Made by a program: the position numbers and the translations under genes
Part shown: in pieces, positions 1-11,082 of the stretch
Layout of the letters: each line of letters starts with the position of its first letter
How positions within the stretch are numbered: the first letter of the stretch is position 1
Assembly (NCBI RefSeq): GCF_029867415.1
Contig: NC_081183.1
Span: 144,890,798-144,954,797, forward strand
Length of the DNA: 64,000 nucleotides
Source of the DNA: Vicia villosa
Lineage: Eukaryota > Streptophyta > Magnoliopsida > Fabales > Fabaceae
Direction of reading: 5' to 3'
Notes under the pieces: generated by a model
The model's input: the letters and a program-made list of their open reading frames with translations, nothing else
The model's database searches: none
What the model was told of the DNA's origin: nothing

Positions 1-479
1 AGGGTTAAACTTTTGATTTGGGGATTTCTGTTATGAGTAAAATTAGAGGAAATAAACAGGCCCGTCGTATCCGTGAGTGTTGGACGATCGTAAACGAGTG
101 GTCACGCCAAATTTTCCTTTGCGTTTTGGTTGTTTTATGTCTTCGCAGGTGTAAAAAGCTAGGACTTTCTATGGCGCTTCATGAAAAGCGGTGTAAAAAC
201 CGCGTCTGCAAATGCTCAAGGTAGGGGATGATGCGTTGTCGCTCCCCCATTGGCTCCTTTTGCGCGCGCGTCAGATTTTTAAAATCTGGAGATCCAGCGT
301 GCCTTCGACCCTGTGCGTACGGTACAGCCTCTCCCTTGCAACCGTTGGATCAACTCAGGAAACCATCTAACGCTCCTAGACGCGAGGATTCACCATGCTC
401 CTCCATCAGCGCGCAACACACAATCAAAGCTAAGAAATTTTTTAATTTTTTTTATTTTTAATTATGTAACTTTTTTTTT

Positions 480-481
<2 letters not shown>

Positions 482-532
<51 letters not shown>
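482..532. repeat. (TA)n microsatellite
   Basis: An uninterrupted run of about 25 TA units inside the old LTR fragment. It generates a spurious Ile/Tyr-repeat reading frame. Confidence 0.95.
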
Positions 533-534
<2 letters not shown>

Positions 535-864
535 TTATAAATATTTGCTTCTCTTACTAACAAAAACTATTTATTTTCTTTTTTTTCTAAAAAACTTTTT
601 TTATAATAATAATTATTTATTTATTATATTTTCTTCTAATTATATATTTTTATATAAATATTAATTATTTATTTATTTAATTATTTGTTTAAACCTTAAA
701 AAAAATCATAACTGTTTTATTTTATTCTAAAAAATTCATAAAAATCCATAAAAAGTCATAAAAAATATTTTTGCACTCGATTTCTTTATTTTTATCTCGA
801 TTTAATTAATTAGGTCGCGAGACCAATAATTAATTAAATCGTTTGTGTTTTCTTATTTAAATTT

Positions 865-869
865 GTACC
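865..869. repeat. Left target-site duplication of the Ogre (GTACC)
   Basis: GTACC lies directly before the LTR start TGTTATACCCC and is repeated at 49009-49013, directly after the LTR end TCCACA. A 5-bp duplication is what Ty3/gypsy integrase makes, and it fixes both ends of the element. Confidence 0.93.
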
Positions 870-2516
870 TGTTATACCCCAAAATTTGCCCGCATTATTT
901 TTCAAGAAAACTCCAATCTGAAAATTAAAAGTCTCATATAATCATGGATTTTTATTTCAACAAATATCCTGACAGTTGAATTTATTCTTACGCAAACGCC
1001 AAATACTGTTTATTACTTCACACATGCTATTTATTTATTTACAGATAAATAGTACTGGCACAATTGGTACAGAGTTAAATCTTTTTGCAGGCGCAAAATC
1101 AGGAAACTCAGACTGTACTGGTAACAGTAAATATTAGTTATTTATTATGTCTGTGTTTTTCTAACAAGTCATGAAAATAAACTTTCATTTTTCACATAAA
1201 ACATAAAACAAAAACAACAAAAAAAAATTAACTTTAGACTGTTGATTTTTCACTTTAACTGCTGCTTCAGTACCTGAACAGTCAGTTGACAGCCAAACTG
1301 CTGGCAGTACAATTCTCAGTGTTTTGTACCATCAATCAAATCAATCTTTCACAATTCAAAATTCCAAGATTTTTGTTCTAGAAGTCTTCTGAATATCACG
1401 CGATTAGCAGAGACTCAACACTGCACAAAAATCAGGTACGCTTAACTGTCTCCTACATAAACAGTCCCTGACTAGGGTTTTCTTGTTTTTACAGGAGAAA
1501 CAAGTTTTTGAGAGCTCAAATGGATTTCATACACATCCATATATCTCAAAGTACCATCATACAAATTTTCAAACTTCAATTCACTCAGACGCACCGTCAG
1601 CAGCTCAAACAGTCAACAGACGACCCGTTTGACCAAAAAAGTCAACAGACAGTCAAAAATGAAATTTTTTGTCAAAGTCCATATTTTGTCAAAGGATTCA
1701 TCATTTGATCATTGGATGATCATAATTCATCAAGGAAAGATCAAAAATCAACAAAACCCTAAGATTCAAAATTAGGGTTTTTGCCTGAAAAGTCAACTCA
1801 ACTTTGAGTGATCATAACTCTCTCATCCTTCATCCAAAAAATTCAAACCAAAGCTTATTTTGAAGGAAATTCAATTATCTTTCAAATGCCATTGATCCCA
1901 TGGTCATTGGATTCACCATTTGAAAAATATGATCAAAGACATTACAGGTCATTTTCAAAGTCAACAAAAATACACTTTTTTCAAAAGGACACACAAGGAG
2001 CTTCAAAAATCATTTTGACATGAGACTAAAGACATTGGTTAGAGGACTCTTTGAGGTTTCCAAAAAGTGCAAGATCTCCTTCATATGACAAAAATTGAAG
2101 GATTTACACCTTGTTGAAGTTGGCTAAATTTTGGAAAATGCATGAAACCAACATTGCTCAAAAATGCATTTTTTCCAAATGGGGCCAAGTTTTCATGGTT
2201 CAAACATCTTTGCCATGTTATTATGGGCCTCCCACGACCAAGACAAGGCCCACACCTTTTTTATCCATTTTTGGCATAATTTTATCTTATTTTAAGATTA
2301 AATTAAAAGGAAAATGGATGGGTAATGGGTAGCTTGATTTCCAAGCATGACTCACCCAAGGAATCTTCATCTTTCTGCAGAGAATTGAAGAGCAAGGCAA
2401 GAGAAGTAAAGGAGAAGAAGACTTGGTCAAATATTCAAGGATTTTTAATATTTAAAAATCAAACTTTCAACCAAGCAATCAATGCTCTTAGCTTCACTTC
2501 CAAGCAGCCCTTGGCC

Positions 2517-2523
2517 TATAAAA
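2517..2523 (+). promoter_or_regulatory. Probable TATA box of the Ogre 5' LTR
   Basis: TATAAAA in a GC-richer context (ggcc before, gaagtgg after), about 1.65 kb into the LTR. It is conserved at 46673-46679 in the 3' LTR. Transcription would start some 30 bases downstream, which makes roughly 870-2550 the U3 region. No experimental start is visible. Confidence 0.6.
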
Positions 2524-4661
2524 GAAGTGGAATACATCAACAACAAACACACCCACGAAACATAGCAAGAGTATAGCAAGAAAACTCATCAAATTTCTCA
2601 AAATTTCCATACACTTTGTAATTTTCAAATTCAATATTCCAATCAATATCAATACAAACCAATCATTCCAATCATCTCCTGGGATCTAATATAGTAAGTT
2701 AAGATCATAATTCATGGTTACATGTACATAAAACTCATGCTTTAAAAAGTTACATATTCATGTATTTTTCTAACTTTCGAATCTCATAACTAAGCATGTT
2801 TTAATGCCAACTAACGCTTCTAACAAGTTGCTAAGATGGTTTAGGGAAGATTTGAACCCTTACATGCAAGTCTTAACGTGAGAATACACATGTGCCATTC
2901 TTGAGGTTCCAAATATGTGAACTTTCGAATCCCATGATGCAGGCGTTTTTAGCCAAAACTAATGCCACCATCGTGTTCAGGAGGTCATTTTAAGTCGACC
3001 TGGGTGCCCCTTGTTTTTGTTAATGACCATTTTTGTAGGTTTTTGAAAGCATGAAAAATCTGAAGCAAAATCCGCAGGTAAAGTTGTAGGAAAATCCGCA
3101 GCAAATTCCATAGGTAAATTGAAGAAGATGATGAATAGTGATGAGGACCCTTTGACTGCACGCGTGGCCTGTCCTCATCTTTCTATTCGCCAGTCAACTG
3201 AACGTGGGTCCCACGCTGGACTCTCAAAGTCAGCATGATCTCATGCTACACCTCTAATCACGTGTGCCATGTGACTCAAAATCTCAGCCCTTGATCTCCA
3301 CTAAAAATCAATCCAACGCATCAGACAAGCAGCCCTATACCATGGACTCTCAGATTAACCACACCTGATCAGTATCCTTTTATTTTCTATTTTTTATTTT
3401 AATTTCTTTGTTAAATTAATTTAAAATAGTTTTAAAAATCCAAAAAATACACAAAAAATATTTTTAGACTTCTAAAATAATATATTATTTTCTGAAATAA
3501 AAATATTTTATTTTTCTTCAAAATTTCAATATTTTGCATAATTAATTAGTATATATTTATATATTTGCTTTTTAATTATTCTAACCAATCAAAAAATCAT
3601 AAAAAAAATTGTTCTTAATGTTAAATATTGTTTATATATTATAAACTAATTTTGTACATATTTTGAATAATTTTCTTTTTAAGTTTTAATTATTTGTATA
3701 ATTATTTGTATAATTATGTATTAATTAGCTTAATCAATTTCAAATCAATTTCAAAAATCCCAAAAAAAATTAGTTTTGTTTTAAAATTAATTGACAAATA
3801 TTTTGTACATATTTTAAACTTAATTTCTAGGTTTAAATCTATTTTCATCTTTTTTCTTCATTTTAATTTAATTAATCATGCATTAATTATAATTAAAATC
3901 AATCATAAAAAAAATCCAAAAATATGCCTTTTATTTTTCTTGCAATTTAAATTCCTAGATAAATGTATAGGATGTCCAGTTCATGTAAATAGGCTAGTTT
4001 ACATTTCCTGCACAATCGATGTAATAGCGTAGATTTACTTTCCGCACTTTACATTTCCGCATTTTAATTTCCAGCAAATATAAACTGCGTGTATGTCAAA
4101 GATAAAATTGAACCGTTAGATCACTAACTTCAAAGATAAAATATCTGAATACAAACACAATCACACTTGCACCTCTTAAGGTAAATCCCTTCTCATTCTT
4201 TTCAAAATCAAAGTCAAAATTCTACTATTTTGAGTACAAAATCGAACCTTGCGTTTATATCCGGTGAAAGGATAGATTTTTAAAGGAAATAAGGATAAAG
4301 ACCTTACAACTCAGGGTAGACCTCCTAGTTTGCTTGCTCAAATCAAAACAAACAAAATTCTCATACACTGCTGTTTTTCAAAACAGAACTTTCAAAAAAG
4401 ACAATACTTTGTATACATCCAAACACGGGTTATTACAAAGTTAACGTTCTTTTCAAAACATCTTTCGAAAGATAAACAAGCATTTTGTATACATCCACAC
4501 ACGGATCATTACAAAATTCAAATTACAAAGGTATTTGAAACCACATATGAGCAATTTCAGAGCAATTGAAAAGTGATCGAAAAACAAGTGAGCTAAGCAA
4601 ACTTAAGAGCCCATGGATAACCATGGATACAAAGGGTGCTAACACCTTCCCTTTGTATAAC

Positions 4662-4666
4662 CTACC
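4662..4666. repeat. Target-site duplication of the nested element (CTACC)
   Basis: CTACC precedes the nested LTR start at 4667 and is repeated at 19811-19815. The uninterrupted 3' LTR of the Ogre has the site once (cctaccccctt near 48812), which confirms insertion into the 5' LTR. Confidence 0.95.
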
Positions 4667-6693
4667 TGTCATACCCCAAATTTGTCCTACCCTTTCAATT
4701 TTATCTGGCTTAGGCTCATGCATTTCATAATCTCGTGTACATACCTCCCATTAGGTCATATAACGCATCATGCATTCATTCATCAAATAAACATATACGA
4801 AGCATGGGATCATTTGTCATGGATTAGGGTTTATTTCCCTGGTCATTTGAATCAAGACTCTTTAATTAGGGTTTTGAGCTCGTGCGCATCTCATCAAGTC
4901 TTTTGTTACAATGGTCAGACAGTAGTTCAAGACTTTGACTCGCTCGGGTAGATTTCTTATATTACAAGTGTTTGATTTGATTTTAAAGGTCAAAGAATAA
5001 ATGGATTGAGGTTCTTAATGTGCTTGCTTGGAAAGGAGATATTGCCATACAATTGAGTCCCTTGACTTAGAACTTGAAGATTTCTATCTCAAGCACGAGT
5101 GTGGCTATTGACACATTGATGAAAAGAGACATATGGAGTTTATATGTACAATTGTGGACTTTTAGTCAAAGTCAACCATGTGTGGTTGACTTTTTGGCCA
5201 AAGACCATAATAAACTACCTTGAGTTGTCATCTCATAGATTTTGTATGATTCAGTATTGCAAGAAAGGATTGGGAATTCAAATAGAAGTCAATAATTGGA
5301 GAGGGTGATCAAATTACATTCAAAGGGGCCCAAGTTCATTACAAAATACCATTCACATACATTCAAATCCCATACAAAATATACTTTCCATTATACATCC
5401 AAGTCCATCACTATGTCAAGAGAAAATACACAAAAATCAGTTACAAAGAATACAAGAAAATCAAGCTTTTGACCTACAGTTGACTTTTGGTCAAACAGTT
5501 GACCAAAGTCAACACCTATCCTTGCCCTATCCTGTTTCCAAGTCAGATTCAGTTGTTTCCATCAAGCCATTGCTACTTCAGTTTCATGATATCACTTCCA
5601 TATACACCAATCTTTATGTCTTGCTCATATCCAAAGTATGCCTCCAAATAACCATGAGTCGATATGCATGAGAGCCAAAACTGACACCCAAAGCCTGCTG
5701 CTACCTGCAAATTAAAACAGACCTGCATGAATCAAAAACAGTCCAGCCATGGTATTATCATACCAAAATCAATGTGCCTATTTCTATACTCAACACGAAA
5801 ACAGTTTCAGTTCATATATGACCAACACTATTCAGTCCAAAGCATACATTGAAACAGCTACTGCAACAACAAAATAGAAGTAGTGTTACAACCTCATCAT
5901 AACTGCGTCTCGCCGGAACCGTGCTATGCCAAAAGGGACTCCTCCATTTCTTCTTTCAAGACAAACTGTGCCTAGTCTCTTCCCACATGGTAATCATGCC
6001 AGCTCTAACCATGTTGTCTTCAAACCATGCTAGTGCTCATAGGCCTATACCAAGCCTGCATATGACAAAATAACAGCAACAGGTTCAACATGAGCTCAAA
6101 ATCGGGTCTGCACATATAACCAGTTCATAACCAGCAGTATTCAATAACAGCATCCTAACTCACTAACAATTCTAACCAAACTAACACTCTAACAGAAACC
6201 TAACCACCCCCTAACAGTTATAACAGAATTTCCCTTTTAACACTAACCTCCTAACTGAATCCAAACAGCCTTCAACTAATCCCAACCTCACATAACCACC
6301 TCCAAAAAAAAATCAGTTACACAACAGTTAACATAACAGAAATTCATAACTAATTTTGACCTCATTAACCATCTCCTAACAGAACTGCCAAAACCAACTT
6401 CCAACAGAACATAACAGAAAAATACAGTTTGTGATTAGCCTATTAGTTAACTCAGTTTCAACCACCTAACGGAATCTCTGACAAACTTCTAACCTATAAC
6501 AGAATTTTAACTGAAAAATCAGAATAACAGAATGTAACTAACTGCCAGCTCACATCAACTAACTGAGTCCTATATCAACTCAGTATAACCGACCGAGTTA
6601 ACCGACTCTAACAGACTGAGTCAAGTAAATCCTCACCCTCCATTCATAACAGAACCAATCAAATCCAATGGCTCAGCTCACTCCACCTCTAAC

Positions 6694-6700
6694 TATATAA
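6694..6700 (+). promoter_or_regulatory. Probable TATA box of the nested LTR
   Basis: TATATAA, followed about 30 bases later by CT-rich sequence that fits a plant initiator. The second LTR has the same motif near 17566-17575. Confidence 0.55.
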
Positions 6701-8302
6701 GTCAATCTCCCTCCACAATTCAGACACGCTTCATTCATCACACTCACCAATCATCTTCATCTTCCTTCTTTCTCACAATTCTCTGCAACTTCTCTTTCTT
6801 CTCCTTCAACCTTCACTGTCACCTTCATTCTTCCCCACACACCACCACACGCCACTTCCTCCATCATCACCTTCCACAACCTACACACTCAAGTCACCTT
6901 CTGAACACTCACCATTCATTTCTTCTCACACGCATCACCTTCAATCACCCTCACCACACGCTCTATTCACCATTGAAGGAGCTTCAACCTTTGAAGCTCC
7001 ATTCAATCGAGCTCAGCTTCCATCAATTTGCATATCTCAGACTCATCCTCACGCTCCCAATCTCGCAACCATCGACCGAATCTCTCTCAGTCTCAGAAAT
7101 ATCAGAGATACGAAATCAAAACAAGAAGCAGCAAGAAGAAGAAGAAGAAGAAAGAGAATTGAAGCAAGAGGAATAAAACAATAAAAGAATTCGAATCATT
7201 ACCTGTTTGAAGTCACCTCTGATATCTTCTTCTTCATTTGAACACCAAATCTTCATCGCGACTTGAATCTCCATCTCCAGGCTTCAATAGAGCGGAGAGA
7301 CGGGACGAGATCGAAGTGAAGCAATCGAAGCGAACCGAGAAAGAAGAGACGAGAGTGTGAACGAAGGCGGAAATGCGCGTTTGCTTGGCGGCGAGGTGGC
7401 GGAAAGCTTCGTCGGAGATTGGGAAGGCCGTCGCGCCGTTTTGAGGTCGTAAAGAGGGAGAAGAGACTTCCGCTTGGGAAGCTAATGCGTCATAACCAGG
7501 TAAACCCTAAATCCCTCTTTTGCTTTTGCTTTTATTTATTTATTTTTATAAAATCTGAATATAAACTTGGATCAATAATCAACCTTGGGCTAGATTGCTT
7601 GCATACACCCCACTTGGCCCGTTCCACACCTTCAAACATGAAAACTCAGCAACAAAAAATCCATTCTGGGCCTGTTCGCTATCTACACACTCCCTGAGGG
7701 CCCATGTTCTCTTTTATGAATAAAAAAACTAACAATAATTTCTGTCGGGCCTAACTCCCATGGGCCCTGCGCCCAACTGCTAGTTACACCATTTTTCAAT
7801 GTGCACCCCTGGTTCTATCATTTGGTCATTTAGTTTAATTAGTTTTTTTGCTATTTCTTTTAGTAAATAAATCACTAATTTTCTACCATCATCCTTAGAC
7901 TTTAATCCATTTTTTTGACATATAAAAATAATCACCATAAAAATAAGTAGATTTTAGGTTGATTTTGGCATTTAAATTTCTTCATAAAAACTCATAAAAA
8001 ATAGTAGTATTTTTAATTCATTTTTGTGATATATTTTGACTTGTTCTTTTTCATGTCATTTTCAATATTCTACTTACCGCTTTATTTTTCATGCTTCTTT
8101 TAAACCCTAACCTTAGGTAGAGACCATGATAATATTAGGTAGAAATTCCCATTCATACTTAGGCTAGTTTCTTTTTCCTTTTCAACACTTAAAACATCTA
8201 AAAATACTTGAATAAATTTCCCATAAAAAACACCAAGAAAACTCATAAAAAATGACTAATAAATACTTTGACTAATAAAAAGGGAATGATAGCTTGTAAC
8301 TT

Positions 8303-8425
8303 CCCTTGCTTAAGGGATGTTCAAGTGCTTGGAGCTCCCTTGCTTAAGGGTTCCATTCAGGCGTAAGTTCCCAACCTCTAAAAAACACAAACCAAAGAGT
8401 AACTCGAGTTTCCCTTGCTTAAGGG
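8303..8425 (+). repeat. Three copies of a 14-bp near-palindrome
   Basis: CCCTTGCTTAAGGG occurs at 8303-8316, 8337-8350 and 8412-8425, with a partial copy (CTTAAGGG) near 8471. Each can fold into a small stem-loop. The same set recurs in the second LTR (19174-19295), and a diverged version (CCCTTAAACAAG) in the LTR fragment near 59450-59540. Confidence 0.8.
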
Positions 8426-8904
8426 ATTTCCTCGAAACACTCAAACTCTCTCTCTCTCGTCTCTCGCTTTCTTAAGGGCACCGTTATTTCCGCTCCATTG
8501 CATCCTAGGCTGTCCCCTTGTGCAAGAGCGCGAACGTTAACGCCGCCCAACTAAAAAACACAAAAACAAACAGAAACTATGGAGCCGAACTACGGCGCTC
8601 TGATTCCTGAAAAGGATACGTAGGCATCAAGTCGCGGGGCTTGAACGAGCACATTTGTAAATATTTCCTTCTTTTCCCCGTATTTCTTTTTGCATGCATT
8701 CGCATGTAGACATAGACATAGTACACACCCTTTAGATAGAAACAAACATAGGTGGATACCATCGAGTACGATGGGCGCGAGGGGTGCTAATACCTTCCCC
8801 TTGCGTAACCGACTCCCGTACCTTGATTCTCTGGTCGCAAGACCCTGTTCCTTCCTTTGTTAGGTTTTCTGATATTCCTTTCCCTTATGGGATAAATATA
8901 TTGG

Positions 8905-8915
8905 TGGCGACTCTG
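8905..8915 (+). other. Partial PBS copy inside the nested LTR
   Basis: TGGCGACTCTG equals the first 11 bases of the PBS at 8942. Its distance from the true PBS is 37 bases. The same sequence stands near the 3' end of every related LTR in the window. Its role is unknown. Confidence 0.8.
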
Positions 8916-8941
8916 TTCATTTTTCGCGAGCGTGCGACAGC

Positions 8942-8958
8942 TGGCGACTCTGCTGGGG
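8942..8958 (+). promoter_or_regulatory. Primer-binding site of the nested element
   Basis: TGGCGACTCTGCTGGGG begins two bases after the LTR end at 8939. It is the site from which minus-strand DNA synthesis would be primed. It is identical to the site of the Ogre at 20014, and Ogre sites of this kind are described as complementary to tRNA-Arg. Confidence 0.88.
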
Positions 8959-9981
8959 ATGTTGCTAGACCTGTTGCTGGTCCATCCTTAGTGAGTCGAT
9001 CCTAGCCTGCGTTTGTTTGTTTATTTACTGGGTGTTTACTTGTTTTTATGTCTATACCTTGTATATATGTTTGCATGCTTATTCTTTGCCTGCATATCAT
9101 GTTTATTTCTGTTTGCACATCATGCATATGGATTATATTTTGTGTTCCTTGGGGTCTTCTGCTCTGTTTTGCAGGTGGGGGTTTTTTGTGAGGTAAAAGG
9201 CCCACTACCCAGGCCAAGTGACACATAGGATTAGCGTGGATGCTCATGTTGACTACCGTAGCGCTTGCTATGGATGAGTTCAATATGGGGTACCACAGCT
9301 GGGCGAGGTTCTTTCATGGAACACTGTGTCTGGCACGCTTGTTGCCTCAAACACTTTGTACCCCATGGGAACTGTAGACCCTGGTAACCATTAGGGACCA
9401 CTTGTCCGTGTCTAGACTTCATACCCGTGAGATTGGGGTGGGACAGGAAACCTTGGCTCCTACATACCATTGCTTCTTCATAGTGGAGGTCGGACCTTTA
9501 TTTGGTCTGTTCTCATGATGCTTGATATTCTGGTATTCAAGAAGGCGTCAAACCTTTGATCCTGTGACATTTGGCCTATACAGAAGCTTCACATCAGTTA
9601 TTCGGAGGATTGTGTGGTGGTTACTCAGATCATATGGACCTTGATCCCATGTTTGCATTGCATAACATCATTGTTTTATCCACTTCATTTGTGAGGAATT
9701 CTAAAGTCTATTTCCAAAAAAAAGAAATGAAAAGAAAAAGGAAATAGAAAAGAAGGAAAAAAGAAAAGAAAAGATATTCTATAAAAAAGAAAGCTTTGGT
9801 TTCAAAAAAGGATAAAAGAAAGAATGTGTGAAAAGACTTTAGGAGTCCTCGGAAATGAAACATTGCATTCATATCATCATACATTTCATGGTTCTCTCAG
9901 AAGCTTATGGGGCCCTTTCTACTCAGATTCTGACTGCAGCAACAAAATTGACTTCTCACCGCCACGACTCCAAAATCAACT
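8959..9981 (+). other. Untranslated leader of the nested element
   Basis: No credible coding frame. The last part (about 9715-9815) is extremely purine-rich, with runs of A and G. The leader is where a packaging signal would be expected, but I see no direct proof of one. Confidence 0.6.
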
Positions 9982-11082
9982 ATGGAACAACTCCGTGAGG
10001 AAATGGATGAGATGAGGGAACAAATGGGTCATCTTATGTTGGAGATGCAAGACTTGGTCCATAATCAGGATGCACTAAAAGAAGAGAATAGTCAGTTGAA
10101 GACTCAGTTAAGCTTGGTTATGGAGATTCTAAAAACAGTACTAAGAAAGGAAGGGGATGTTGTTCCTACTGCTGCAACAGAAGTTGTTGATCCCTTCTCT
10201 TCAGTAGGATCCCTTCCCACTCACGGAATACCTCAGGAAGTTCCTCCTCAACCCCATGTGCCATTACCTCCATGCCAATCTGTTCTTCAAGGAGGCCAAA
10301 TGTGTGGGAAAAAGCCTAAGAAACCTCAGAGAATTCTCAATCCTATCCCGATGCCTTACGCTCAGTTACTTCCCCGTTTGCTGGAGCTTCAGTTGGTTGA
10401 GCTACGAGAATTGGCTACGCCTGAAAAGCTTCCCCCCACCTTTGATGCCAATGCTCGATGTGAGTTCCATTCTGGGGCACCTGGTCATGATATTGAGAAT
10501 TGTAGGGCGCTGAAGCAGCAAATTCAAGATCTCATTGATTCAAAAGTGATTTTGTTCACCCCCGAGGGTATGTTTGTTCAAGGAAATGGGGTTCCAACTG
10601 CGGTAGAAGAAAAGGTTGATTCATACTTCTATGTCAGATCTACTTCAAATCAGAAGCATAAGGCACCATCTTGGGTTCCAAGTTTCCCACCTCATCAGTC
10701 TCCATTTGTTTCACAGCCAGATCAAAAGAGGAAGACACCCGAACAGAATCATCAACAAGGTCATCCGAATGAATACCCACCTAGAAGTAATTTGGGGCGA
10801 AGAAATGCTCCTCTGGACCAGATTCCTATGACATACACTAAACTTCTGCCATATCTAGTGCAAAGCTCATTGGTGGTCCCCAAATCTCTGAAACCTCCAC
10901 CACGCCCGTTTCCACCTGGGCATGACCCTAATGTGCAATGTAGGTACCACGCTGGATCAGCAGGGCACTCAACCGAGGACTTCAACGCTTTCAAAGCCAA
11001 GGTGCAACAATTGATCGACGAGAGACATATAACCCTTCAAGGAGGAAACATGTGGGTGAACGGAATGCCCGTGCCCAAGTGA
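9982..11082 (+). CDS. Gag-like protein with coiled coil and duplicated CHHC module
   Basis: A complete 366-residue frame and the only sizeable one in this element. Residues 1-55 are a Met/Glu/Leu-rich heptad segment, probably a coiled coil for self-association. A module is then repeated twice. Each copy has a Pro-rich start with I/MPM-x-Y-x-x-LLP, a zinc-knuckle-like C-x2-H-x5-H-x4-C, and a helix ending Q-x-LID. Copy 1 has C160, H163, H169, C174. Copy 2 has C320, H323, H329, but Phe334 in place of the last Cys, so it may not bind metal. The capsid-type Retrotrans_gag domain seen in the Ogre Gag is not recognisable. By family logic it would bind element RNA; that is inference. The Met at 9982 opens the coiled coil and is the only sensible start. 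Confidence 0.8.
   Translation: MEQLREEMDEMREQMGHLMLEMQDLVHNQDALKEENSQLKTQLSLVMEILKTVLRKEGDVVPTAATEVVDPFSSVGSLPTHGIPQEVPPQPHVPLPPCQSVLQGGQMCGKKPKKPQRILNPIPMPYAQLLPRLLELQLVELRELATPEKLPPTFDANARCEFHSGAPGHDIENCRALKQQIQDLIDSKVILFTPEGMFVQGNGVPTAVEEKVDSYFYVRSTSNQKHKAPSWVPSFPPHQSPFVSQPDQKRKTPEQNHQQGHPNEYPPRSNLGRRNAPLDQIPMTYTKLLPYLVQSSLVVPKSLKPPPRPFPPGHDPNVQCRYHAGSAGHSTEDFNAFKAKVQQLIDERHITLQGGNMWVNGMPVPK

Larger units (their letters stand above)
1..869 (+). mobile_element. Left part of an old LTR, split by the Ogre insertion
   Basis: This AT-rich stretch has no credible gene. Its last 100 bases (cgatttaattaatta, then aatcg, then ttgtacc) align with the reverse complement of the LTR of the antisense element around 27720-27800. 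The bases after the Ogre (from 49009, accctaat..gggttt..gaagatc) continue that same LTR. I infer that the window opens inside a plus-strand LTR of that family and that the Ogre split it. The first 430 bases match less clearly, so the assignment there is weaker. The LTR start lies outside the window. Confidence 0.55.
870..4666 (+). mobile_element. Ogre 5' LTR, first part
   Basis: Near-identical to 44975-48823 in the 3' LTR. It starts TGTTATACCCC and is interrupted after 4666 by the nested element; the last 199 bases resume at 19811. Compared with the 3' LTR it lacks about 60 bases near position 980 and has an 11-base duplication near 3745. Short reading frames inside it recur in the 3' LTR with the same stops and are not genes. 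Confidence 0.95.
4667..8939 (+). mobile_element. 5' LTR of the nested element
   Basis: Matches 15542-19810 almost base for base. It begins TGTCATACCCC and ends GTGCGACA. The first 2 kb holds a TATA-like promoter, followed by a pyrimidine-rich, CT-repeat transcribed leader (6720-6960). The distal part holds repeated short hairpins and, 27 bases before the PBS, a partial copy of the PBS. Confidence 0.95.

Noticed and set aside
2325..2576. 83-codon open frame repeated at 46481-46732
   Set aside because: Both copies lie in the Ogre LTRs around the TATA box and recur only because the LTRs are identical; no family resemblance.
4682..4951. 89-codon frame repeated at 15482-15826
   Set aside because: It is the first 300 bases of the nested LTR read through; translation has no domain features.
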